DNA of 49,410 bases from Bacteroidaceae bacterium (lineage in GTDB: Bacteria; Bacteroidota; Bacteroidia; Bacteroidales; Bacteroidaceae): positions 1 to 49,410 of the forward strand of contig JAFXTO010000066.1 in NCBI GenBank assembly GCA_017535725.1, in the 5' to 3' direction. The notes beneath the pieces are model-generated. The model had not been told where the DNA came from. It did no database searches and saw only the letters and a program-made list of their open reading frames with translations. A program made the translations under genes and the position numbers. Below are positions 14,956-23,667 of the stretch, one piece after another. Each line of letters opens with the position of its first letter. The stretch's first letter is position 1.

Positions 14956-14963
14956 CAAAAGTA
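14956..14963 (-). promoter_or_regulatory. susC promoter -7 box (TACTTTTG)
   Basis: TACTTTTG followed by CACC on the minus strand fits TAnnTTTG. No TTTG is seen about 20 bp upstream, which fits a promoter that needs an activator. The predicted start is about 14949, giving a leader of about 50 nt. Confidence 0.65.
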
Positions 14964-15000
14964 CACTAGAATACCTTATTAGAGGGTTTGATTCTGTGCA

Positions 15001-15045
15001 GAAAAGGGTTTGAAAACTCTCAATCGTCAGTTTTCAGACCTTTTC
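15001..15045. promoter_or_regulatory. Inverted-repeat operator upstream of susC
   Basis: The arms gaaaagggtttgaaaact (15001-15018) and agttttcagaccttttc (15029-15045) form an imperfect inverted repeat; TTTGAA and TTCAGA are 18 bp apart. The site begins about 38 bp upstream of the susC -7 box. The same architecture occurs upstream of GH5 (20656-20698). A terminator role for the preceding symporter gene is possible but less likely given the conserved pairing. Confidence 0.6.
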
Positions 15046-15069
15046 TGACAGCCATTATACAGATGTCTT

Positions 15070-16449
15070 TTAGTCAATGTGTTCAATCTCCTTTAACTCG
15101 TTTGTAATTGCTTGCATTCTGCTGGTCGTGAGGGGATATATCCAGATGACTAAAGCCATAATAATGGCAATGGCAGCGGGGATATAACTCATGGTGAGGC
15201 GCATGCCCAGAAGAGCTGTGTCTGTCTGGCTGGCAGCATTGGGTACGAGGCCGAAGGCGTCGAAGAGCAGCAGTACGGCAGAACCGGCAATGGCGCCGCC
15301 GAACTTCTGGGCCATAGAGCCACTGGAGAAGATGAGAGCGGTTGAGGAAGTGCCATTCTGGACGGTGGAATAGTCGGCCACGTCGGCATACATGCTCCAC
15401 ACCAGCGGGCTTACAATGCCTGTGAAGAGACTGATGAGAATCTGAAGCAGCAGCATGGTCATGAAACCTCCGTTGCTCACAGGTACGTAGAAGAACAGCA
15501 CACTGAGAACCGCCATCGCAAGAGCCGAGACGATGAAAGTCGTCTTCTTGCCGAAACGCTTGCTCAAAGGAACGGCACTCACCACGCCTACCATGTTGCA
15601 CACCTCGCCCACGGCCAGGAACAAGCCTGCAAAGAACAGGAACTCCAGTGTGCCGAGACTGATGTGGGCGTTCTCACCGATATAGTATTTGAAGTAATAG
15701 GCCACCGTGGCACCACGGACGGTATTGAATAGGTTGGTGCACAGGGCGCCAGCCGTGATGATCCACCAAGGTGCGTTCTTCAGCAGATGCTTGAAATCAT
15801 TGCCAAGCCCAGCACCTCCCTTCACCTTCACATGTTCCCGCGTCAGCAGGAAGCTGCCGATGAAGAGGCAGAAGCACACGATTGCTATTACAATCATTGC
15901 TCCTTGCCAAGAGTCGGGAGTAGAAAGTGAAAAACTGGAGCTGAACAGATTTACCAGCGGTTCCCACGCGAAGAGAGCGATGAACGAGCCGCCGTAGGCA
16001 AAGAACATACGATAGCTGCTGAAGACCGTCTTCTCCTGTGAGTCCGCTGTCATCACACCGAGCATGGAGGCGTAGGGCACGTTGATGCCGGTATAGACGG
16101 TCATCATTAAAATATAGGTAATGTATGCGTAGATGAGTCGGCCCTGATTGTCCCAATCGGGCGTGGTGAAGAGCAGCACGCCGGCGATGGCAAAAGGGGC
16201 TGCAAACCACAACAAGTAAGGACGATACTTGCCCCAGCGCGTCTCGGTACGGTCGGCAACCACACCCATCATGGGGTCGCTCACAGTGTCCCAAAAACGG
16301 GTGACGAACATCAGCGTGGCGGTCTGGGCCAACGTCAACTGGAAGATATCACTATAGAAGATAGGAAGATAGTAGGAAAAAATCTTCCAAAACATGGAGC
16401 TGGACATGTCGCCCATTCCATAGCCAATTTTTTCTCTTAACCGAGCCAT
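15070..16449 (-). CDS. GPH-family (MFS) sugar:cation symporter
   Basis: A 459-residue inner-membrane protein with about 12 hydrophobic segments. I start it at the ATG at 16449 (MARLREKIGYGMGDM), because this opening is typical of the glycoside-pentoside-hexuronide:cation symporter family; the upstream extension runs into GH94. Family motifs seen are RFWDTVSDPMMGVVADRTETRWGKYRPY and VPYASMLGVMTADSQEKTVFSSYR. The likely substrate is cellobiose or short cello-/beta-glucan oligosaccharides, inferred from the cellobiose phosphorylase 40 bp upstream in the same operon. Confidence 0.92.
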   Translation of the reverse strand: MARLREKIGYGMGDMSSSMFWKIFSYYLPIFYSDIFQLTLAQTATLMFVTRFWDTVSDPMMGVVADRTETRWGKYRPYLLWFAAPFAIAGVLLFTTPDWDNQGRLIYAYITYILMMTVYTGINVPYASMLGVMTADSQEKTVFSSYRMFFAYGGSFIALFAWEPLVNLFSSSFSLSTPDSWQGAMIVIAIVCFCLFIGSFLLTREHVKVKGGAGLGNDFKHLLKNAPWWIITAGALCTNLFNTVRGATVAYYFKYYIGENAHISLGTLEFLFFAGLFLAVGEVCNMVGVVSAVPLSKRFGKKTTFIVSALAMAVLSVLFFYVPVSNGGFMTMLLLQILISLFTGIVSPLVWSMYADVADYSTVQNGTSSTALIFSSGSMAQKFGGAIAGSAVLLLFDAFGLVPNAASQTDTALLGMRLTMSYIPAAIAIIMALVIWIYPLTTSRMQAITNELKEIEHID

Positions 16450-16489
16450 TGATGAAATAATTGTTAGTTGTCTGATTGAACCGAATAAA

Positions 16490-19039
16490 TTACATTGTGA
16501 CTTCCACGACATGGTGTCCAGGCGTCGCAGCAATGGGCTGGTGCTCGACAGCTTTTCCATCGAGAATCACCTTGCTTACGCCGCTCTGCTTCCCGTCGGG
16601 GTTCTTAACAGTAATGTCAAATGTGGCATCGCGGAGTACGCGGTGAACCGTGTATTCCTTGAGCGAAGAGGGGATGCAGGGAATAATCTCCAGGCCGTCG
16701 TAGGTGGGACGGATGCCTAAGATATATTGTGTGATAGTCAGCCAGTTCCACGCGGCCGTACCGGTTAGCCATGAGTTCTTGCCTTCGCCTGGACGGGCGG
16801 CATCTTTGCCTGCCACCATCTGACAATAGACGTACGGCTCTACCTTATGGAGCTGCTGGTCCTCAATCCAGGCAGGACAGATCTTTGTATAGTGCTCCCA
16901 GGCATCGTTGCCGCGACGGGCTATCGTCTCGCCGATGATGACCCATGGATTGTTGTGGCAGAAGATACCAGCGTTCTCTTTGTATCCAGCAGGGTAGGAA
17001 CTGATTTCACCCATCTCGACGTAGTAGCGGGTGAAAGCTGGGTGATTGAGAACCATACCATGTTCGCTGTCAAGATATCGTTTGCATGAATCAAGTGCCT
17101 TATCCACCATTCCCTCTTCCAATCCGATGCCGGCCATCGTGCAGAAGCCCTGGCTCTCGATGAAGATTTTGCCTTCCTCATTTTCTTTGGAACCAATCTT
17201 GTTGCCATAGTAGTCATAAGCACGTAGATACCATTCTCCATCCCAGCCATGCTTCTTCACAGCCTCGACCATTGCATCGATGCAATGCTGGGCGCGGTCG
17301 CCCTCTGCAGAGTACTCAGTGTTCTCTGTAAGTTCTGCAAGTTTTCTACAGAGCTCCACATATTGCTTTCCCGTGAGTACAAAGAGTCCTGCAATCATCA
17401 GACTCTCTGCCTTCGAGCCCTCGCTGTTATTCTCGGTTGTCTGGAAACTCTCGTTGGGATCCCATGAGAAGCAGTTCAGGTTCAGGCAGTCGTTCCAGTC
17501 GGCACGGCCAATGAGGGGTAACATGTGGGGACCGAGGTTTTCAACGACATGATTGAAGGAGATGCGCAGGTGCTCGAAGAGGCTGACCTCAGTGCCTGGC
17601 TGATTGTCAAAAGGCACCATCTCATTGAGGATAGAGAAGTCGCCAGTCTCCTTCACGTAGGCCACTGTTCCGAAGATAAGCCAACAAGGGTCATCGTTGA
17701 AGCCTCCGCCGATATCGTTGTTGCCGCGCTTGGTGAGGGGCTGGTATTGATGGTAGCAACCGCCATCGGCAAACTGTGTGGAGGCGATGTCTATAATACG
17801 CTGGCGGGCGCGGCTTGGCACTTGGTGAACGAAGCCCACGAGGTCCTGATTCGAGTCCCGGAAACCCATGCCACGTCCCACACCACTCTCGAAGAAAGAG
17901 GCTGAGCGCGAGAAGTTGAACGTAATCATGCACTGATATTGGTTCCAGATGTTCACCATGCGGTTCATGCGTTCATCATCACTCTGAACTGTGAATTTGC
18001 ATAGCAACTCATCCCACATCCGATGCAGTTCATCGAAGGCAGCGTCCACGGCTTCAACGGTAGAGAAGCGCTGAATCACCTCGTGTGCCTTCACCTTATT
18101 AATAATAGTACGGTCCAGCGCGCCAAGGGAGGTGATCACTCCCTTTCCTTCATGGGAGAGGCAACGGGTAGGCGAACTTTGCTCGGAAATGGAGTCGGGG
18201 GTGGGGCAGAACTTCTGCTCCCGCTCGTTTTCTGCATATCCAAGCAGGAAGATAAAGTCTTTCGACTCGCCTGGCTGAAGCGTAACCTCCAAATAATGTG
18301 AAGCGATAGGACTCCAACCATGAGCCACAGAGTTTGCGGGTGCTCCAGCAGCAACACATTGCGGCATAGATAGTTCGTTATAGAGACCAATAAATGACTC
18401 GCGGTCAGTGTCGTAGCCATTCACTGGGGCATTGGTCAGAGCATAATAGGCATAGTGGTTGCGCCGCTCTTTATATTCTGTTTTGTGGTAGATGGCTGCA
18501 CCATCGTTCTCTATCTCCACTTCACCCGTTGAGAGATTGCGCTGGAAGTTCTCGCCGTCGGTAGCAGCATTCCACAGACACCATTCGGCATAGCTGAACA
18601 ACTTCAGGTGCTTCACTTGGTTGGAAGTATTCTTAAGTGTTACTTTCTGCACCTCTGCCCATGTCTTCAGCGGAACAAAGAAGAGCATAGAGGCCTCGAC
18701 TCCGTTCTTAACGCCCGTGATGCGCGTGTAGTTCATGCCGTGGCGGCACTCGTAGCTGTCAAGAGGTGTCTTGCAGGGCTTCCATCCTGGATTCCAGATG
18801 CAACCTTGGTCGTTGATATAAAAATACCTACCGCCATTGTCCATCGGTACACTGTTGTAGCGATAGCGCGTGATGCGGCGAAATTTGGCATCTTTGTAGA
18901 AATCATAGCCACCTGCTGTGTTGGAAATCAGTCCGAAGAAATCCTCGTTACCCAGATAATTAATCCAAGGGAATGGTGTGGCTGGCTCCGTGATGACGTA
19001 TTCACGTTTCTTATCGTCGAAATATCCAAAAGTTTTCAT
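16490..19039 (-). CDS. GH94 cellobiose phosphorylase
   Basis: An 849-residue cytosolic enzyme with no signal peptide (starts [16 protein letters not shown]). It should split cellobiose with phosphate into glucose 1-phosphate and glucose. The N-terminal beta-sandwich contains [11 protein letters not shown] and CIWNPGWKP. The (alpha/alpha)6 catalytic domain contains [10 protein letters not shown] with the likely general acid D395, [29 protein letters not shown] and [19 protein letters not shown], as in characterised cellobiose phosphorylases. It is longer than the usual roughly 810-820 residues because of an in-frame insertion at about 278-303. A cellodextrin phosphorylase activity is not excluded. 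The symporter follows 40 bp downstream. Confidence 0.93.
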   Translation of the reverse strand: MKTFGYFDDKKREYVITEPATPFPWINYLGNEDFFGLISNTAGGYDFYKDAKFRRITRYRYNSVPMDNGGRYFYINDQGCIWNPGWKPCKTPLDSYECRHGMNYTRITGVKNGVEASMLFFVPLKTWAEVQKVTLKNTSNQVKHLKLFSYAEWCLWNAATDGENFQRNLSTGEVEIENDGAAIYHKTEYKERRNHYAYYALTNAPVNGYDTDRESFIGLYNELSMPQCVAAGAPANSVAHGWSPIASHYLEVTLQPGESKDFIFLLGYAENEREQKFCPTPDSISEQSSPTRCLSHEGKGVITSLGALDRTIINKVKAHEVIQRFSTVEAVDAAFDELHRMWDELLCKFTVQSDDERMNRMVNIWNQYQCMITFNFSRSASFFESGVGRGMGFRDSNQDLVGFVHQVPSRARQRIIDIASTQFADGGCYHQYQPLTKRGNNDIGGGFNDDPCWLIFGTVAYVKETGDFSILNEMVPFDNQPGTEVSLFEHLRISFNHVVENLGPHMLPLIGRADWNDCLNLNCFSWDPNESFQTTENNSEGSKAESLMIAGLFVLTGKQYVELCRKLAELTENTEYSAEGDRAQHCIDAMVEAVKKHGWDGEWYLRAYDYYGNKIGSKENEEGKIFIESQGFCTMAGIGLEEGMVDKALDSCKRYLDSEHGMVLNHPAFTRYYVEMGEISSYPAGYKENAGIFCHNNPWVIIGETIARRGNDAWEHYTKICPAWIEDQQLHKVEPYVYCQMVAGKDAARPGEGKNSWLTGTAAWNWLTITQYILGIRPTYDGLEIIPCIPSSLKEYTVHRVLRDATFDITVKNPDGKQSGVSKVILDGKAVEHQPIAATPGHHVVEVTM
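18131..18208 (-). repeat. Palindromic GC-rich repeat inserted in frame in GH94
   Basis: On the coding strand the insert begins tgccccacccccgactcc and ends cctctcccatgaaggaaagg then gagtgatcacc. It encodes [12 protein letters not shown]...HEGKGVIT, which is not expected in GH94 between YAENEREQ and the [10 protein letters not shown] helix. The ends resemble the palindrome at 3258-3294. Confidence 0.7.
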
Positions 19040-19068
19040 GATTTACGCTTTGCAAGTTCACAATTTAT

Positions 19069-19255
19069 TAAGTAGGTATTTAAAATTAGTTTACTTGATA
19101 ATTAGTAGGAGCATTTCATGTCTTTTAGCTTCTCTTTAGCGCATATTTTCCTCTTATCCTCAGTCACATAGCCCGCTATGCTCCTTCGGTTAAAAGAAAA
19201 ATCTGCATCCAAATAGAAACTAAAATACATAAAACTAATTTTGAACACCTACTTA
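19069..19255. repeat. TAAGTAGG element, full-length copy B (187 bp)
   Basis: Terminal inverted repeats of about 23 bp: aagtaggtatttaaaattag at the left, and aactaattttgaacacctac with tt at the right, differing at two positions. No ORF lies inside; the interior has small hairpins. It ends 30 bp upstream of the GH94 start and fills most of the GH94-GH5 gap. I see no transposase, so it looks like a MITE or similar non-autonomous repeat. Confidence 0.8.
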
Positions 19256-19289
19256 CCTTATGTGGTAACAAATATTCAACTTTCAATTC

Positions 19290-20555
19290 TCAATTACCCT
19301 TTCCCTCCATGATGCCTTTCAATACACATTCGTATTTCACTTTCATGGCGTGCTCGCGGTCGAAAATGCCAAACTTCTCCTGTCCGTTTCCGAAAGAATT
19401 GTTGTCCCAGACAAAGGTGGAGAAGCCGCGCTTACGGGCTTCGCTCACGAGGAAGCGGCTGTAGTAGGTGGCATTTTCGTGCTGCACGTCAGCTTGACCA
19501 CCCTTGGTGTGATCGGTCACACCCCACTCGCCGATGACGATACCCAGGCCCTTGTTGGACCACGTGTTAACCACACGGTCGAAAAAGTCTGTCATGGTTT
19601 TCTCGTTCTCTTGAGTTGTCTCACCATACTGCTTGTACTGGTCGCCCCAGAAGTAATACTTGCAACTGCCTGCGTAGTCCCACGGTGTATAGTAGTGGAA
19701 TTCAACGCTCATGTAGTTGTTGCCGTTGCTCTCGACGTCCGTCGGAATGATGAAGTCTCCGTTGTAAAGGCCGAAGTCGGGGTTACACACATAGGTCTGG
19801 ACAATGAGATGGCGCTTCTCGTTATTGCCACCCGTAGCTCGCACCACATCAATAAAGGTCTGATTATAGGAGTTTTGCACAGCCAGATTCTCTGCCGTCG
19901 GCTTGCCCCAGTTGTCCTTGACGTGTACCTCATTTGTGCCAGCAAACGCTACTCGATAGTCGTAGTTGGCAAACTCACTGGCGATGTTCATCCACAGCAG
20001 TGCGAGTTTCTGGTTGTTCTCCTCTTTATATTGATTTGTAGGGCGTCCCTCGAGCCATTTGTCGTGGTGGGTGTTGATAATCACTTTCAGGTCATTGCTC
20101 AGGCACCAGTCAACGACCTCCTTGATACGGGCTATCCATGCCTTATCAATGCTCATTGCCATGGGATTCGTGATGTGGCATTGCCATCGGATAGGAATAC
20201 GAATGGCATTGAAGCCTGCCTCCTTAATGGCTTTAATAACCTTCTTTGTCACTACGGGATTGCCCCATGCCGTCTCGGCCTTGATGCTGTTGTCTGGCAT
20301 CCCAATGGCCATCGACTCTCCATCCTGGCCTGGTGCCGAGCATTCAAACTGGTTGCCCAAATTCCAGCCTACTACGTCCTTATTCCATTCCTTGGCGGTT
20401 ACAACACCATCATTGACCGCGGGACTTTGTTCATCACTCGTTGTCTCTTGTTTCTTGTCCGTTAAGGACGGTTCTGCAGAACAGCTCAGGCTGGCTGCCA
20501 GCATGAAGCCCATAGCAACAGCCCCACGCATCGTTGGAAAAAATGTCTTCTTCAT
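19290..20555 (-). CDS. GH5 endo-beta-glucanase (GH5_4-like), lipoprotein
   Basis: A 421-residue glycoside hydrolase family 5 enzyme, expected to cut beta-1,4-linked glucans at the cell surface. I chose the ATG at 20555 because it gives a lipoprotein signal with the lipobox at about C25 (ASLSC). Motifs are VVGWNLGNQFE, ETAWGNPVVTKKVIKAIKEAGFN, IRIPIRW, INTHHDKWLEG, the likely acid/base E209 in AGTNEVH, VEFHYYTPWDY and the likely nucleophile E343 in VIGEWGV. The usual NEP is NEV here. The pattern suggests subfamily 4 (cellulase, lichenase or xyloglucanase); the exact substrate is not readable. It has its own promoter and shares an operator with susC. Confidence 0.88.
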   Translation of the reverse strand: MKKTFFPTMRGAVAMGFMLAASLSCSAEPSLTDKKQETTSDEQSPAVNDGVVTAKEWNKDVVGWNLGNQFECSAPGQDGESMAIGMPDNSIKAETAWGNPVVTKKVIKAIKEAGFNAIRIPIRWQCHITNPMAMSIDKAWIARIKEVVDWCLSNDLKVIINTHHDKWLEGRPTNQYKEENNQKLALLWMNIASEFANYDYRVAFAGTNEVHVKDNWGKPTAENLAVQNSYNQTFIDVVRATGGNNEKRHLIVQTYVCNPDFGLYNGDFIIPTDVESNGNNYMSVEFHYYTPWDYAGSCKYYFWGDQYKQYGETTQENEKTMTDFFDRVVNTWSNKGLGIVIGEWGVTDHTKGGQADVQHENATYYSRFLVSEARKRGFSTFVWDNNSFGNGQEKFGIFDREHAMKVKYECVLKGIMEGKGN

Positions 20556-20612
20556 TTTGGTAGAATTATGAATTGTGATACCTATAATTGTGCATTGATT
20601 AAAAACTCGCTG

Positions 20613-20620
20613 CAAAAGTA
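20613..20620 (-). promoter_or_regulatory. GH5 promoter -7 box (TACTTTTG)
   Basis: TACTTTTG followed by CAGC on the minus strand, 58-65 bp upstream of the GH5 start. No TTTG lies at the expected -33 distance, as for susC. Confidence 0.65.
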
Positions 20621-20655
20621 CAAATAAAGTCCCATTTTTCCGTTTGTTTTCTCAC

Positions 20656-20698
20656 AAAAAAGGTTTGAATACCGATTATGGAATATATTCAAACTTTT
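20656..20698. promoter_or_regulatory. Inverted-repeat operator upstream of GH5
   Basis: The arms aaaaaggtttgaat and attcaaactttt place TTTGAA (20664-20669) and TTCAAA (20688-20693) 18 bp apart. The near arm starts 44 bp from the -7 box, compared with 46 bp for susC. Outer flanks also match (CAGA...AAA on the minus strand). Confidence 0.62.
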
Positions 20699-20753
20699 AT
20701 CTGAAAGAATTGAAACCAACTTTGTATTTATTCTGCAATGTTGTTCATAAAAA

Positions 20754-20784
20754 AGAAGGGCGTGCATTGCACGCCCTTCAGTTG
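20754..20784 (-). terminator. Terminator after the Thr-rich lipoprotein gene
   Basis: A strong hairpin, gaagggcgtgca / tgcacgcccttc, is followed on the minus strand by a run of T. It lies about 20 bp beyond the stop at 20805 and separates this operon from GH5. Confidence 0.88.
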
Positions 20785-20804
20785 ATGAGAATTTGATAAG
20801 TGTA

Positions 20805-21623
20805 TTATCTGATAGCACCACCAGAGTGCTGGTTCGTACCTCCAGTAGGAACGATGGTTACAGAAACGGTTGCATCTGAGAGGGAGACACCATTGTTGTC
20901 AACTGCGATAGTAGTCGGGTACTTGATGATGGCAGTTGTGGTCTGTGTGCCCTGAGGAACCTCAATAACAGAGGTCTGGGTTGATACACGGGTCGTAGTG
21001 GTGACCTTGCCGTCAAATCCAACGGTCGTAGTGGTTTCAACCAGTGTGATGACAACCGTAGCAGTGGTGGTCTTGCCCTTGAGGGCGTTCAACATTTCGG
21101 CCTCAGTCTTGTACTCAACACCATCCACGCTGAAGGTGTAGGAGTAAGTAGTGGTGGTGGTAGAGGTCTTGGTGTCGGTGACATTACCATTAGCATCCTT
21201 TGTCTCGACAACGGTGGTAGCCGTTGTGGTAGGCAGAGCATCGGCGTTTGCTGTCGTTGTGATGGTTGTTGTAGAGGTCTCAGTCGAAACGGTGTTACCA
21301 GACGTATCGGTAGTGGTTGCGGTCTGAGTCACCACGGTGTTGTCACCTACGGTTGTCGTAGCAGCCTCGCCAGTGGTCGTTGTTGTACCATCGCCATTGT
21401 CTTTTGTACCAGCCTGAGTAACAGCAGCAGCAGCAGCAGCAGCTTGGGATTCGGTGGTCAGATTCGTGCTTGCCTGGTTCTTGGCTTGGTTCACTTCTGA
21501 CTGATCAATGGTAGCATCAGCCACGGCAGTGGGGACAGCGGGGACGTCAGCATCCTTGCAGGAAGTGAACAATCCAAGCGTTGCAAAGGCGAGAACGCCT
21601 GCGGTTAAAAAAAGCTTTTTCAT
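20805..21623 (-). CDS. Thr-rich lipoprotein of unknown function
   Basis: A 272-residue lipoprotein with the lipobox near C22 (LGLFTSC). I start it at the ATG at 21623 (MKKLFLTAGVL). The mature part is dominated by Thr runs (TTTTTGEAATTTVGDN, TSTTTTTYSYTF). A poly-Ala stretch is encoded by a GCA-type triplet repeat (about 21422-21442). A short folded-looking part reads FSVDGVEYKTEAEMLNAL. I do not recognise the family. The gene follows the predicted YjbH-like gene by 55 bp and ends at a strong terminator. Dense Thr suggests an extended, perhaps O-glycosylated surface stalk; that is an inference. Confidence 0.8.
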   Translation of the reverse strand: MKKLFLTAGVLAFATLGLFTSCKDADVPAVPTAVADATIDQSEVNQAKNQASTNLTTESQAAAAAAAVTQAGTKDNGDGTTTTTGEAATTTVGDNTVVTQTATTTDTSGNTVSTETSTTTITTTANADALPTTTATTVVETKDANGNVTDTKTSTTTTTYSYTFSVDGVEYKTEAEMLNALKGKTTTATVVITLVETTTTVGFDGKVTTTTRVSTQTSVIEVPQGTQTTTAIIKYPTTIAVDNNGVSLSDATVSVTIVPTGGTNQHSGGAIR

Positions 21624-21678
21624 TTTGTTTTGTAAATTTTTAATTAAAAATTGGTTTAAGTTATTTGTTATTATTCTC

Positions 21679-22899
21679 TTATTTGAATGTCCCGTTGAGG
21701 ATACGTGAGATGTATTCTTGGATGAAATCAGGTTCCCAGTAATGAGCAGACCTGTTCTCATCGGGTTGGGTGGTGTAGCCTTGTCCCATCTTTTCTTCCC
21801 AGTACCTGAAGTAGGACTGCATGGAATATTCCAAGTTGTAGTACTCTGGGATTCTGACTCTGACGAAAGTTTTGCGCTTCTGTCGCTTGCCTCCCATAGG
21901 AATTGCAAAGTGGAATCCGGCATTGTCTTCGCCTCCTGTGAGGATACCATAGACACCTATGGCGTATTCACCGAAATGGCGTGTGACATCCAATCTTGCT
22001 CCGTAGTCACCATAGAGGAATCGTCCTCCTTGCAGTTCAATCTGGAGTTTGGTGTGGCGTTCGTAGTAGTCTGCCTTAGCCATGAAGTCCACCTGTCCAG
22101 AATTTTTTGTAAATCCGAATCCGTTTTGCTTGGTGTTGTTGGCTTCCACGGTGTATCCTCCGTCCAGATAGAAATCTAGTCCTCTGGCAGCATGTAGCCC
22201 CACTCTTGCGTGTACGCCAGCCCGTTCAGGATTAAAGAATCCTCCTACTGCAGAGAGCTGCCAGTGCTTTGTGGAGATGATTTGTTGGCTCAGTGTGGCG
22301 TTGCCGATTTGAATGTATCGTTCGTGTTCGCCTACCTGAAGGTTGTGGAGGAAGGGGAAGATGGGTTGCAGCGTCAATCGTGCTCCTTTCCAGAGGGTGG
22401 TGGCAATGGCTGGTGCTACGCGCACGCAATAATCAAATAGGTGGTCGAGTTTGTTGTTCACCAGACTGATCATGGGCACGAAAGTGATGTCAATCTTTCC
22501 CGTGGATGCAGCTTGTGGCTTCTCAGTCTTCAGCAGCTGCTGTGCCTCTTGCATTTCCCTGTCCACTCTCACGTCCCATATTCCTCCTCGCCTGGAGGCG
22601 TGGACGATGAGTTGTGGCATTTTGTAGTCTGTCAGGAGAATCTCGAATTGTTGTATTTCGGGATATCCCTCAGCTACCTTTTTTATGGCTACTGCTGCTC
22701 CCCTGAAAGTGCCTCTGTGTGCACGATCTTCTATGGAAGCGAAGAGGGTGTCTTGGATGACTATACTTCGAATATCTTCGAATCCTTCTTCTTGCAGCAT
22801 GTCAGAGACTTCCACTGTCAGCGGTTTCTGTCCCCGGACTACGTGGGCAGCTAGGAGAAGCACACATGTTAGGGCTATAATTTTCCTTATTCTGCTCAT
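21679..22899 (-). CDS. Secreted outer-membrane-type protein, possibly YjbH-like
   Basis: A protein of 406 residues if started at the ATG at 22899 (MSRIRKIIALTCVLLLAAHVVRGQ); an ATG at 22908 adds MNG. A signal peptide ends around VRGQ. The body contains alternating hydrophobic and polar strands (GARLDVTRHFGEYAIGVYGIL, GFHFAIPM) and the tail YSMQSYFRYWEEKMGQGY, which recall YjbH-type exopolysaccharide-associated outer-membrane proteins of Bacteroidota. The assignment is tentative; it may simply be an uncharacterised outer-membrane beta-barrel. The promoter lies just upstream and the Thr-rich lipoprotein follows. Confidence 0.6.
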   Translation of the reverse strand: MSRIRKIIALTCVLLLAAHVVRGQKPLTVEVSDMLQEEGFEDIRSIVIQDTLFASIEDRAHRGTFRGAAVAIKKVAEGYPEIQQFEILLTDYKMPQLIVHASRRGGIWDVRVDREMQEAQQLLKTEKPQAASTGKIDITFVPMISLVNNKLDHLFDYCVRVAPAIATTLWKGARLTLQPIFPFLHNLQVGEHERYIQIGNATLSQQIISTKHWQLSAVGGFFNPERAGVHARVGLHAARGLDFYLDGGYTVEANNTKQNGFGFTKNSGQVDFMAKADYYERHTKLQIELQGGRFLYGDYGARLDVTRHFGEYAIGVYGILTGGEDNAGFHFAIPMGGKRQKRKTFVRVRIPEYYNLEYSMQSYFRYWEEKMGQGYTTQPDENRSAHYWEPDFIQEYISRILNGTFK

Positions 22900-22919
22900 G
22901 CCATTCATATAATCACGCG

Positions 22920-22927
22920 CAAAGATA
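22920..22927 (-). promoter_or_regulatory. Promoter -7 box (TATCTTTG) of the YjbH-like operon
   Basis: TATCTTTGCG on the minus strand fits TAnnTTTG. A clear -33 TTTG is not seen. The leader would be only about 6-15 nt depending on the start codon used. Confidence 0.55.
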
Positions 22928-23060
22928 CGCCAAATCTTCCAAACGAGCATTGTTTTTTACGGATTTTAACACATCTTTTGAAAAAAAACATGTTTTCTCT
23001 TGACTTAAATCGCCTTTTTGACCTTTTTTCGATAAATCTCTTTACTAAAATACGACATAA

Positions 23061-23651
23061 TTATATTTCGAGAAGTTGGTGGATAAGTGGTAGAACAACA
23101 TGATGCAAAATCTCGTCGTTGAGGTAGTGGTCTCCATCGAAGAGCTGAAAGTGTTCTCGCCCAAAATTCTTGATGAACTGGGGCTGGCAGTTGACTCGTT
23201 TGTCGTGGTCGCCGAAGAGTCCGTAGACCAATTGGCGATCTTCTGGTGTGATACCTTCGAAGCTATGTTTCTCGACCTCGCGGAACTGTGCAATCATCTC
23301 CTTGTCAACCTTGAAATCCTTAGAGCCATCCTGACGGGGATTGCGGAATGGCTTTCGCCCCATTCCCATAAAGGTGAGCAGACGGGCCATGAAGAATGAT
23401 GGGTTGACGAGAATACGGAGTTGGCCGCGCAACTGTTCGGCGTACATGGCACCCATGGAGGTAGCGACGACGAGGTCGGGGTGCAGGTCGGTGATTTGCT
23501 GGCGGAGGAAAGGCATGGCCTCGGCTGGCATGACGGGAATGTCAGGGGCCACGACCTGAACGCCGTGGGGATAGAGGGCGTTGCGCATGCTGGTGGCAGT
23601 GCCGGTGGCACCGCTGCTGGCGAATCCGTGCAGGTATAGAACTGTGGGCAT
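23061..23651 (-). CDS. YqiA/YcfP-like alpha/beta hydrolase (putative esterase)
   Basis: A 196-residue small alpha/beta-fold hydrolase. The opening TVLYLHGFASSG is the family signature. The nucleophile elbow is ATSMGAMYA (Ser about 65). The likely acid and base are in GDHDKRVN and DGDHYLNDE. Length matches the UPF0227/YqiA family. The substrate is unknown. It lies 16 bp downstream of the CotH gene and may be cotranscribed with it. The small size and lack of a signal peptide suggest a cytosolic enzyme. Confidence 0.85.
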   Translation of the reverse strand: MPTVLYLHGFASSGATGTATSMRNALYPHGVQVVAPDIPVMPAEAMPFLRQQITDLHPDLVVATSMGAMYAEQLRGQLRILVNPSFFMARLLTFMGMGRKPFRNPRQDGSKDFKVDKEMIAQFREVEKHSFEGITPEDRQLVYGLFGDHDKRVNCQPQFIKNFGREHFQLFDGDHYLNDEILHHVVLPLIHQLLEI

Positions 23652-23667
23652 ATATGGGTCGGAAAGA

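Noticed and set aside
19069-19255. Insertion sequence with transposase
   Set aside because: It has terminal inverted repeats but is only 187 bp with no ORF, so it is at most a non-autonomous element.
19350-20465. 371-codon plus-strand open frame opposite GH5
   Set aside because: It is antisense to intact GH5 catalytic motifs and starts inside the GH5 3' end.
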